From Aphelidium insulamus (Eukaryota > Aphelidiomycota > Aphelidea > Aphelidiaceae): 64,000 nucleotides of DNA. Of the stretch, positions 55,161 through 64,000 are shown one piece after another; the stretch's first letter is position 1; every line of letters begins with the position of its first letter. The position numbers and the translations under genes were made by a program. The notes under the pieces were generated by a model. It made no database searches. It saw nothing but the letters and a program-made list of their open reading frames with translations, and had not been told where the DNA came from. The stretch is from positions 62,001 through 126,000 of the forward strand of contig JAZDSV010000039.1 of assembly GCA_036784855.1 (NCBI GenBank). Reading direction: 5' to 3'.

Positions 55161-57306
55161 ATGGAATTCCGCGTCGTCGTCTGGTGCGCCGCCGCTGTGC
55201 TGTTGTTTCTGCCCAACGCGCTCTCAGTTAGCCCGGAACTGTCCAGACAAGTGTTGGCTATACCGCGAATGACTGGGGAGTTGATGCCAATTCTTTGGGA
55301 CGAGTTGGATTTAGCACTTTCCGTCAAGTCGAGCGCGCTCGTCAACGCTGTGCATGACAAGGCAGCCATGCTTCTCGGGACGGAAGGGACGCAACGTATG
55401 CTGCAACTGGTACATCTGGTGGATGAGCTGAAATACGCGATGGACGTGAAATCGTGCACCCTTGTCAAAGAGGTGCACGAAAAGGCCACGAAGATTATCG
55501 GGCGCGATGCGGCGGACGGAATGCTACAAAAACGCACGGATTCGGTGATTCCCGTGCTGGTTGATGCTTTCAAGGCCGGAAATTCCGCGGGCATCATCCA
55601 CCTTATGGATGCGGTGCCGTCCCTGAGAGATCGAGTGCTGCACGACGGCTTGTATGCCATCCACTTGGCCGCGAAACATAATCTGCCTATTGTGGCTCGT
55701 TTTCTGTTGGAGAAAAACCCGGAGCAATCTGAGCTGCGCCGCCTGATTTCCCCGTCTAAAAAGTGTAAGTACTTTGCCCAAGTGTTGTCCGGTATGATAT
55801 TTTCTCATCTCGCCCGTAGCTGATGATGAAAAACCCAAAATTACGCCATTTGACTTTGCAAAGCCAGAAGTTTCACGCGTGCTGCTTAAGTATGGACGTC
55901 AGGATATTGGCGGTAATTGGCACAAGCTTGAACTGGCAGCCCAAGTTGGGCCGCTTGATGCATTTGTGCATTTGTTTACGGAATACGAGAACAATCCTGG
56001 TCCATATTGGAACTTAGAAATGTGGTATAGCGCAATTGAAGACTTGCTATTGACCGCTGTGGGTCACAATCAAGGTGAAATTGCTGGTTGGCTGGCAAAA
56101 CATCCCAGCATCGAGGGCTCATTGTCGAAGCAGTATAATTTTTGGGAGAAGCAAAGCCAAGCTACCAGAGTAATTGCGGGTCAGCCGCTAAACACCGGCG
56201 AGGACTTTAGTGATTTTTTGTTCAAGGCTGCGCGAGCAGGATCTACATCATCGGTGAAATTTATCACTGAAAAATGGCCAGGTAGCGTTCACGCCACAGA
56301 TTACGATGGGAGAACGCCACTCTTCTACGCGGCCGCGCACTCGACGCCCGATATTATGCAACTATTGATCGACAAGGGCGCAAATGTGAATGCAGTAGAC
56401 CGCAGCATGCAATCTGTGCTCGATTACGTGCTCGAGTACGATGTCTACCAATCTAGCTCCCATGCCCGCTATGAGAACGTAAAGCTACTGCTGGAACGCG
56501 GTGCCAATATTCGTGCCAACGACATCTCGCAGAAAGCGCCGCTACAAGTTGCCGCTAATTTTCACTCGTATGATATATTCGAAATTGTTCTTCAGCACGC
56601 CGGCAATCAAGGTTTGGATGTGACTTCTGCATCTGGCGGCGGGGTGGCTGCGTTGAAAATTACTGCCGATAGCTTCGTCTGTGCGGTAGACAAGATGCTG
56701 CTGCTGCTTGGAGCTGGTGTCAAAGTTGACGTTGGCAGTCCTCCCCCACTCTTTGTTATCAAGGATAGTGGTGCACTGATGGGTAAATTACTGATCAAAT
56801 ACGGAGCTGATGTCAATTTTGTATTTGATGGGAACACACCGCTGGACTCGGCTTTGGACAAGCACCCATACGAATGGGCCGAGATTCTTGTGCGACATGG
56901 TGCCCAGGCAGCAGCACCTCGTAATTTAGTGGATATTTATTCTCAGTATCGTCTTGCTAACTATCTGGTCGACCTTCGTCGTTCATTTTTATGTGCCAAG
57001 CTTATCGAGCAGAAAGTTATCGGTATTGGCGCGGTAGTCAGCAGAGGCACAATTCTGCGACGCGCCTGCTGGTCAGCGGTACTACTTGGCATAAACCTTC
57101 CAGATGGAATGCTGAACGCATTCTGCGACGGTATAGACCTTGCTGAAATACCGGAAAGCTCGATAGAGGCACGTACCGAAGTTTTCACATCCAACTCGGA
57201 GCCATCGGAAGACGACGTAACTCTGGCCCTAGAGCTGCAAATTGAACCCAAACCACCAACGCCAAAACCCAGAAGCACTTCGAAGCATTGGCTAAAGTTT
57301 TGGTGA
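55161..57306 (+). CDS. Secreted ankyrin-repeat protein (696 aa)
   Basis: Model: join(55161..55764, 55820..57306). The signal peptide is MEFRVVVWCAAAVLLFLPNA. Residues ~49-82 and 90-123 are an internal duplication (LDLALSVKSSALVNAVHDKA versus LKYAMDVKSCTLVKEVHEKA). Ankyrin-type repeats follow: HDGLYAIHLAAKHNLPIVAR, YDGRTPLFYAAAHSTPDIMQ, DKGANVNAVDRSM, YENVKLLLERGANIRAND, IKYGADVNFVFDG, NTPLDSALDKHPYEWAEILV. The last ~130 residues are a conserved non-ankyrin tail (RRACWSAVLLGINLPDGML, EARTEVFTSNSEPSEDDVTL). It is the only complete member of a family with at least six broken relatives nearby. Secreted ankyrin proteins often target host proteins; that role is inferred. Confidence 0.85.
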
Positions 57307-57429
57307 TGTTTTTTTTCGGGTTGGAAATGTAGACAGCAACGTAACGATTCTGCGGTACTACTTGACGCGTAAAAGTTTTCACATCAAACGTGGAGCCGCC
57401 AGATAAGGTGGACTCTGGCCGTGTGCTTA

Positions 57430-58489
57430 GATGATTGAACCCACATTTCTATTCTATGCGGTTGCGCACTCGACCTCCGACACTACACAGCTCTTATCGA
57501 CAAGGGAGCAGATGTCAATGCGGGCAACAATCCCATGACCGGCGCAAGCAATCGGTGCTTGATTACGGGCTGGAATGAATTCGATGCCTCTAAATGGAGT
57601 TCCCATGCGTGGTATGAAAACGTAAAGCTTCCTTCTCCTAGAACTCGGCGCCGACGTCCATGCAAACGACATCTCGATTAAGGCCCCACTACAAGAAGTA
57701 GCTCGCCTTCACTCATATGATATGTTCAAAATCGTTCTTCAGCGCGCCTTCAAACAAGGTTTAGATGCGTGTACTGCTTCTGGCGGCGGTGTGACTGCGT
57801 TGAAAGTTATTGCCAGAATACCCGAAAATCAAATGGACAAACTGCTGCTACTCGACTACTCGATGCCGGTGTCAATGTTAATGCAGGCATCCTCCCGCGC
57901 TCTTTTCAATCACCGACGACAGCACGCTCACGGGAGAAGTGCTGATCAAGGCTGGAGCAGGCGTGAATTTCGTGTGTCAAGGAAGAACACTTCTAGACAA
58001 TGCACTTCGAGATGGCTATTACAAATGGCCCAGATTTTTGCGCCACGTGGTGCCAAGACAGCAGCAGCATCTGTTCTCTTACAGGATGACACTGCTCAGT
58101 ACGATCTGCTCAAAGTGCTTGTTGGAAAGGCCATTCGATATTATGCGCCAAACTTATCGAACAGAACGTTATTGATGTTGAAGTTGTCATTGTGGAGATC
58201 AGAGAGATAATTCTGCGACGCGCCTGTTGGTGTGCTACTGGGTACAGTGCTTCCAGTCGGAATGCTGAATGCATTCTGCGACGGCATAGACCTTGCTGCA
58301 ATACTGCGAAGCTCCCTGGAAGCACGCAGAAAAGTGTTCACAACAAACTCGGAGCCATCAGACGACGATGTGTATCTGGCCTTAACGCTCAATATCGAAC
58401 CAATACTTCCGGCCGGTGGCACAATCGCCACACAACACAGTTTTGAAGTAGTTTGTTCGCTGTCACGCATGAATGAGAGCGGAACTTAA
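57430..58489 (+). pseudogene. Decayed secreted ankyrin copy
   Basis: It follows directly behind the full gene in the same direction and matches it from the YDGRTPLFYAAAH block to the C-terminal tail. Scraps in changing frames: LFYAVAHSTS, MFKIVLQRAFKQGLDACTAS with GGGVTALKVIA, AGAGVNFVCQGRTLLDNAL, and LRSSLEARRKVFTTNSEPSD. Many small indels. It is a 5'-truncated tandem duplicate. Confidence 0.75.
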
Positions 58490-58653
58490 ATTCTGCATCA
58501 ATTTCTCGAGTAACAGCAGCGATACTAGCGAGTATGAGAGATAATCAGCTGAGCAGCAACACTGACTTGCATGCATTCACGCAATAGTATAGACATATAG
58601 ATATTTGCATGTTCTGCACTTGTTCTACTGTTCTCAACACACGGCACGAATAC

Positions 58654-59341
58654 TCAGAACCGCTCGCGGGCACGGCTGGCCACGTTGCGCAGGTTGGAGT
58701 AGACCTTGCCGGGCGGGGAGCCGAGTATCAGCGCGCACACGGCATCACGCGCAATCTTGATATTCTGAAAGGAGCCCAGGATGTGGACCCGGGTGTCGGC
58801 CAGCACAATACGCGTCCGACTCACGTTCTCAATGGTGAACTTTGTCTTGCCGTCCTTGCCGGCCACGCGGCCAATAGCACGTGACAAGTGGTCGCCGTGC
58901 AGCGTCTTCACATCCTTCACCTGGAACGACTCGACGTACAGATCATCCAGTCGCAGCAGTGCCATGGCGTCTGCCACGTCAAACCCAAGTGTGAATGCGT
59001 AGATGAAATCAGCCGCCCGGTGCAGATGCCCAACCTCTGGCGTGACTTTGGTTGCCTGCCCTGTCAGTGGTGTTCTCATATGTGATATTTATATATCGGA
59101 CATGCATAGAAAATACTGCTATACACCACGCAAGCATACTAAAGAGACTACACACCTTAATCTCGACGCATTTGGCACGCGTGTTGAATCGAATTTGAAG
59201 GCCCATCTGGTCGACCAGCGGCGTGTACAGCTGCATCCAACGCTGCTTGAGTGGCGTCAGTCGGTGGGGCGGCACGGGGACACGGCGGTACGAATCGCGC
59301 GCCGAACTGCTCTACACTCGCGTGAAATATACATGTCAGCC

Positions 59342-59376
<35 letters not shown>

Positions 59377-59593
59377 GAGTGAAGTGAGCATGGCAACGTG
59401 CCTTGAGCATGTCCTTGCCGGTCAGTGCGGCGAACACGGGTATATCGGCGGCGGGTACGGGCGCGTTGTTGTTGCTTGGCAAAGAAGACAAGTATTCCGC
59501 AGTATCGGGCGCGTCATGCTCCACTGTGGTGCTGACGGCGGCGGTATTGCTGTCGGTGTGAGAGCTGGCAGAGGATTCTGTGGTCGCTGCCAT
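58654..59593 (-). CDS. PNO1: PNO1/Dim2 KH-domain ribosome assembly factor (249 aa)
   Basis: Model: complement(58654..59055, 59156..59311, 59402..59593). PNO1 binds the 3' end of pre-18S rRNA with Nob1 in 40S maturation. The N-terminal ~60 residues are acidic and Ser/Thr-rich. The conserved core is RRVPVPPHRLTPLKQRWMQL, LQIRFNTRAKCVEIK, FIYAFTLGFDVADAMALLRL, FQVKDVKTLHGDHLSRAIGR, AGKDGKTKFTIENVSRTRIV, and SPPGKVYSNLRNVASRARER. Length equals the family norm. Intron 1 must start GCACGT (AAG|GC at 59401) to join MLK to SSARDSYRR, so it is a GC-AG intron; it holds a (GT)n tract. It is a core gene embedded among ankyrin copies. Confidence 0.94.
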
Positions 59594-60029
59594 TGCAAGA
59601 TGTGAAAATTGCGCGTGTTTAGTCAATGAATGCGAGGGTTTATGGAAATAAGAATTAATTAATCTTCGACGGTCGGAAGCCACGCGGTCGGTACCATCAG
59701 CTCGTGCGGGCCAAAAGGACCGGAAAATGGAACGTCATGCTCGCATGCAGGAAAGGGAAACACACTTACTGGCACCCCCGACGACGATTTATAATAATAA
59801 GTAATAAATATTAGCGCTGCTGCTCCCAGGTCCAACATAGCGGTCTGCGAAAGTTCTCGTCGGTTAAGGACACGTTTGTCTGTGGCCGTCGTGAAGGCAA
59901 CCGCTTGCAGCTTGCTTGAGCGTTGTGGGCAATAATTTCATCATCCATAATAAATATTAATAATAAATAAAAACAGTTTGCAAATGTATCATCGCAAAGC
60001 AAATCATCGTTTGCAAATGTACAATCTGG
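59594..60029. other. Spacer
   Basis: It lies 5' of PNO1. AT-rich with ATAATAATAAGTAATAAATA-type runs (59788-59815, 59945-59975). No gene seen. Confidence 0.4.
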
Positions 60030-60400
60030 CAATTACGCGTAGAAAAGAGCAACTTTGACACGCGTGTCAAAGAATTTGCATACTTTCGGAGGTCGAGTGC
60101 GCAGCCGCATAGAATAGAGGTGTGTGTTCTCCCATAGTACTCTGTGGCACTAACGCTGCCGGGCCAACTCTGCATTATATTCCATGGATGTCTTGGATCC
60201 TGCGCGGGCGGCGTCAACACGTGCCGGCTACAGAAATCGCCGTGTTCCACAACCGGCCGGCTACAACTTGGAATGCCACGCTTTGCTTGTTCCAGAACGG
60301 ATTTCGCCACTCGAAAATCCTTCGAGGCTTTGATGACTCGCCAGCCAGTTTGCAATGCTTACCTGATACTCATTGACGGCGGCTTTCATCAGTATTTCAA
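60030..60400 (-). pseudogene. Short ankyrin-gene remnant
   Basis: The minus strand reads SWPGSVSATEYYGRTHTSIL and shifted pieces of the following AAAHSTPDI block, matching the KWPGSVHATDYDGRTPLFY region of the full gene. It is only a few hundred bases long, frameshifted, and just downstream of the larger minus-strand copy. Confidence 0.65.
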
Positions 60401-60488
60401 CCGGAAAATGCCAACCATGCGTGGTTTGACAACGCTTTTATTTTATAAAGAAGTTATTAAGCTACGCCATTGTTAGTCGAGGACAACT

Positions 60489-62259
60489 TTACCAAAACGA
60501 CCAACACCACGTTGAAGTTGATGGGCGGCGGAGTTGGGGGTCTGGGTCAATTTTTAGCGATAAGGCAAGGTCAATGTCGTCCACAGATGGCTTTGCGCTT
60601 GATGTAAAAATTTCTTTGCGTTCTTCCACATAACTTTCCGGTATTGCACCTTGGTCTATACCGTTGCAAAAAACATTAAGCATTCCATCGGGAAGAATTG
60701 TACCAAGTAGCACGGCTGACCAACAGGCACGTCGCAGAATTGTGGTTCTTCCTGCGACAACGCGAACACTTATAATTTTTTGCTCTATAAGCTTGGCACA
60801 TAAAAACGAATGACGATATTCGACAAGGTAGTTAGCTAGATCGAATTGAGAATCCGCGAAATTACGAGGCGCTGCTGCTTTGGCACCGTGCCGCGCAAGG
60901 ACCTCGGCCCATTTGTATGATTGCTGCTTCAACGCCTTGTCCAGCGGTGTGTTCCCATCATACACAAAATTGACATCCGCTCCATATTTGATCAGCATTT
61001 CTCCCATCCGTGCATCACCATCCTTGATAGCAAAGAGTGCCGGGGGACTGCCTGCATTAACATCGACACCAGCTCGAATCAGCAGTAGCAACTTGTCAAC
61101 GTGGCAAACAATATCTTGAGCAATAGTTTTCAATGCAACCACACCACCGCCAGCTGCAGAAGTCACATCCAAACCTTGGTTGCGGGCATGCCGAAGCAAA
61201 ATTTCGAATATATCATACGAGTGAAGGCGAGGCGCAATTTGTAGTCGCGCGTTACGCGAGACGTCGTATGCACGGTCGTCGGAGCCGCTTTCCAGTAGAA
61301 GCATTACGTTTTCGTACCGTGCTGGAGAGTTATCTCCATAAAAAATATCGTATTCGAGCACGTAATCAAGCACAGATTGCCTATGGTGGTCGACTGCGTT
61401 CACATTTGAGCCCTTGTCGATCAATAGTTGCATAATAGCGGGACTCGAATGCGCAGCCGCGTAGATTAAAGGCGTTCTACCATCGTCATCTGTGGCGTGA
61501 ACGCTTCCTGGCCATTTTTCAGTAGTATATTTCACCGACGATGTAGATCCTGCGCGCGCAGCCTCGAACAAAAAATCACTAAAGTCCTCGCCGGTGTTTA
61601 GCGGCTGACCAGCAATTACTCTGGTAGCTTGGCTTTGCTTCTCCCAAAAATTATGCTGCTGCGACAATGAGCCCTCGATGCTGGGATGCTTTGCCAGCCA
61701 ACCAGCAATTTCACCTTGACTGTGATTCACAGCGGTCAAAAGCATTTTTTTAATCGCCTCATGCCACAATTCTATGTCCCAGTACGGACCAGGATTGTTC
61801 TCGTATTCCGTAAAAAAATGCACAAATGCTTTCAGCGGCCCAACTTTGGTTGCCAGTTTAAGCTTGTACCAATTACTGCCAATATCCTGACGTCCATAAG
61901 CAAGCAGCACGCGTGAAACTTCTGGCTTTGCAATGTCAAATGGCGTAATTATAAGATTTTCATCATCAGCTACCAGACGACATGAACAAATATCATATTG
62001 GACAACACTTGTGCATATGACTTACACTTTTTGGACGGGAATGGTGCACGGTGCAGCTCAGATTGCTCCGGGTTTTTCTCCAACAGAAAACGCGCCACAA
62101 AAGCCAGATTATGTTTTGCGGCCAGATGGATGGCATACATCCCATCATGCACGGCGCGCTCCCTCAAGGGCGGCACCGGATCCACAAGGTGGATAAGGCA
62201 AGCGGAATTTCCGGCCTTGAACGCATTAACCAGCACGGGAATTACCAAATCCGTGCGTT
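60489..62259 (-). pseudogene. Ankyrin-repeat protein copy lacking its 5' end
   Basis: Model: complement(60489..61969, 62026..~62259). The repeat and C-terminal domains are fully open and close to the gene at 55161 (PSKKC splice at the same codon, RQDIGSNWYKLKLATKVGP, ATDDDGRTPLIYAAAHSSP, KYGADVNFVYDGNTPLDKAL, RRACWSAVLLGTILPDGML). Homology begins abruptly at RTDLVIPVLVNAF (~62259). The signal peptide and the ~125-residue N-terminal region are missing, and no in-frame ATG occurs there. The body shows no stops over 490 codons, so truncation is recent or an internal ATG (MYAIHLAAKHN) is used to give a cytosolic form. Confidence 0.75.
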
Positions 62260-62779
62260 GCGCGCGCAGGAGCTTTTGGCTGTGCGTGTGATTGGCTGAT
62301 TGCGAGAAACGTGCCGTGCAATCGATTGGCTGGTTTCGATTTGTTTCAAGAGTGTCCGATGCGTTCTCATATTCGGATGCCTGTGAAACTAACAGGAATA
62401 GTAGATAGTAGTCATAAGCACGTCGCTTGACTCGAGGTGATATCTTGTTATGGCAAACCGTTTAATGCGTGTCCAGTGCGTATACAAAATAACGTAGCAA
62501 TATTATTGTGGAACTCCAACGGCACTGCTTGGCAACACTTGTAAGAAGCTACGCAAGTGCTATCTCAGAGATTGAGTAACTTTGAATTTGATTCCAGGAA
62601 TGAGCGACTGTTGGTGAAGTCCGTTCTACGATTCAGGAAGCACGCTGGATATATTTCAACGTGCTCAGCGTACTTGCTGGATATTATCCAGTGGAAATGC
62701 GTTGGTGCATCGAGTCAGTGCAGTTAAAAGAAGTTGTTGCTGCTGCCTAACTGTACTATTCGATTCTCAAAATGCCAGA
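62260..62779. other. Spacer at the truncation point of the ankyrin copy
   Basis: It contains two near copies of an AGCCAATC motif (62293-62330). Otherwise no gene or RNA is supported. Confidence 0.4.
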
Positions 62780-63012
62780 AAGAACGAGTTTATAAAGCGC
62801 ATAGACATCTGTTCCGTATCTAATCAGCACTACTCCCATCTGTGCACCGCGATACGAATAACAAAGAGCGCCGGGGGTGGACTGCCGAAGTTACGTTGAC
62901 CCCATTCATAGATTCCATCATGCAATACCCGATTGCCAAGCGACGGCATTTCCCCAGAATTTGATGATGCATTCGGAATTACCGGCCATTAAAGCATGAA
63001 CCAGCACGGGAA
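62780..63012 (-). pseudogene. Ankyrin-gene scraps
   Basis: Two short matches on the minus strand: ~62810-62900 resembles the SPPALFAIKDGDARMGEML region, and ~62955-63012 resembles VIPVLVHALMAGNSE (the start of the repeat region). The two pieces are far apart in the parent gene but adjacent here, implying an internal deletion. Confidence 0.55.
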
Positions 63013-63265
63013 TCACCGCGTCCTTATTGTTCACTAGCATTCCGCTTCACCGAACCGCATCTTGGCATCCACGTGCAACTTTTGGAGAAGCGCGCAAGAT
63101 TTCACCTTTAATTCAAGGCAGACAATTCATCCAAGGTGACACGCTGCGGCATGGCTATTATGAAAGCGCCAATGAATTTGCGTCTTTGATACTTTTTCAG
63201 ATGTGGCGCAAGCTACTAACCCAACCTCTTTATCCTGATTCCCACAGCTCACGCGTACCGCAAGA
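63013..63265. other. Spacer 5' of the membrane protein gene
   Basis: No frame recognised; probably holds the promoter of the gene starting at 63266. Confidence 0.4.
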
Positions 63266-64000
63266 ATGAACTCCGATTATCCGCCCTTCGTTGCAGAGGC
63301 CTGGACCGCCGACGCCGTGATGGCCGTTGTATGCCATTTGATTGCCATGTGCGGCATTCTGGATTCGCGCTCCACCGGCGCGTTCTCCATCACCGTGTCA
63401 CTCTTTGGGGTGTTGAGCAGCGGGATGACCGCGTACGCGTTCTCCGAGGAGCGCGACGGCGGCAACTTATCTCGAATGTACATGTCGTCGACTGTGCTAA
63501 GTGCTGCATCGCTGCTGGCCCAGTTATTGCTACCAGTCGGTACGTGATTTTTGCATCGGATACGACAAGCTGTTGATACTTGCAGTCAGCGCACGCCACA
63601 AGGTCCCCGTGGAATCATCCATCCCACTGTACCAGCCTGCTACGGAGAAGACTTCACTGACGGTGAACAAGGTTGAATCTGGTCGCCAGCAGAATACATT
63701 TCTTTCCCTGCCCACTTGGGTGTGGTACCTGTTGGCAATAGCGGCGGCAATGCTATTGGCCGATAAATTGTTTCCTGCATTTCATATGGACACACTGGCC
63801 AGCCGCGTGCTCTTTGTGATGCAGCCCATGATGCTTACGGCGGTACTGGTACATCAACACAAGCAGTGGAGCGAGTGCAGCCGAGAGATGGCCGGCTGGG
63901 TGCCGGTTGTGTTTATGGTCGTCTTGGCGCTCCGTGGCCTGGTCCAGCTGTTTGTACCACTATCGTGGGAATTGGTGATTGCGATCATGAGTATCCTGTT
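63266..64000 (+). CDS. Multi-pass membrane protein, 3' end beyond window
   Basis: Exon 1 is 63266-63539 (MNSDYPPFVAEAWTADAVMA) and exon 2 runs from 63586 to the window edge; the intron between is 46 nt, GTACGT...TTGCAG. Predicted membrane segments: AVMAVVCHLIAMCGIL, FSITVSLFGVLSSGMTAYAF, LSAASLLAQLLLPV, then after a polar loop WVWYLLAIAAAMLLADKLF, VLFVMQPMMLTAVLVH, WVPVVFMVVLALRGLVQLFV and a seventh beginning at the edge. Family not recognised. The GC-rich codon use resembles the core genes. Confidence 0.65.

Noticed and set aside
1..64000. tRNA, rRNA or snRNA genes
   Set aside because: I found no cloverleaf with matching arms and A/B boxes by eye; a covariance-model search would be needed to exclude them.

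Overview
This is eukaryotic nuclear DNA. Genes are dense and lie on both strands. They are split by short introns, mostly 42-75 bp, many of them a multiple of three with no stop, so they hide inside longer open frames. Housekeeping genes are recognisable: an Nup214/Nup159-type nucleoporin, choline-phosphate cytidylyltransferase, CAP, SEL1L/Hrd3, an MST/Hippo kinase, ERGIC3, C1D/Rrp47 and PNO1/Dim2. A WOPR (Gti1/Pac2) regulator, a family best known from fungi, together with Crinkler-type proteins, suggests an early-diverging (zoosporic or related) fungus or a close protist relative. That placement is inference; I cannot name a species.

Layout. 0.8-2.8 kb: intronless coiled-coil protein. 3.1-5.7 kb: tandem pair of secreted proteins. 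5.9-6.6 kb: secreted Cys-rich protein. 6.8-10.1 kb: multi-exon coiled-coil protein. 10.1-13.6 kb: four-copy tandem array of secreted proteins, partly decayed. 13.8-14.8 kb: WOPR gene. 15.1-20.2 kb: nucleoporin. 20.3-21.7 kb: CCT. 21.9-24.4 kb: cluster of small secreted proteins. 24.6-26.3 kb: CAP. 26.5-29.9 kb: SEL1L/Hrd3. 30.2-31.1 kb: another secreted protein. 31.3-33.3 kb: nuclease-kinase Crinkler and a fragment. 33.4-34.6 kb: molybdopterin-binding protein. 34.6-38.7 kb: segmental duplication around 2.9 kb of decayed repeats and a secreted Cys-rich gene. 38.4-43.2 kb: MST kinase, ERGIC3, C1D. 43.5-63.0 kb: accessory region of secreted ankyrin genes and relics, two NTPase Crinklers, a broken reverse-transcriptase element and foldback DNA, with PNO1 embedded at 58.7-59.6 kb. 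63.3 kb to the end: start of a multi-pass membrane protein.

The main new observation is a secreted protein superfamily, here called RFFN. It links three loci that look unrelated at first: 3.1-5.7, 10.1-13.6 and 30.2-31.1 kb. Members have an N-terminal signal peptide, basic and acidic segments, and an R-[YF]-[FL]-N-x3-L-x-G motif. A phase-0 intron lies exactly 17 residues after the start of that motif in every readable copy. With the ankyrin, Crinkler, small 'CYG' and Cys-rich secreted families, the window reads like an effector-rich compartment interleaved with core genes. A second genome-level oddity is the number of GC-AG introns: at least seven are fixed by protein homology, three of them in one kinase gene.
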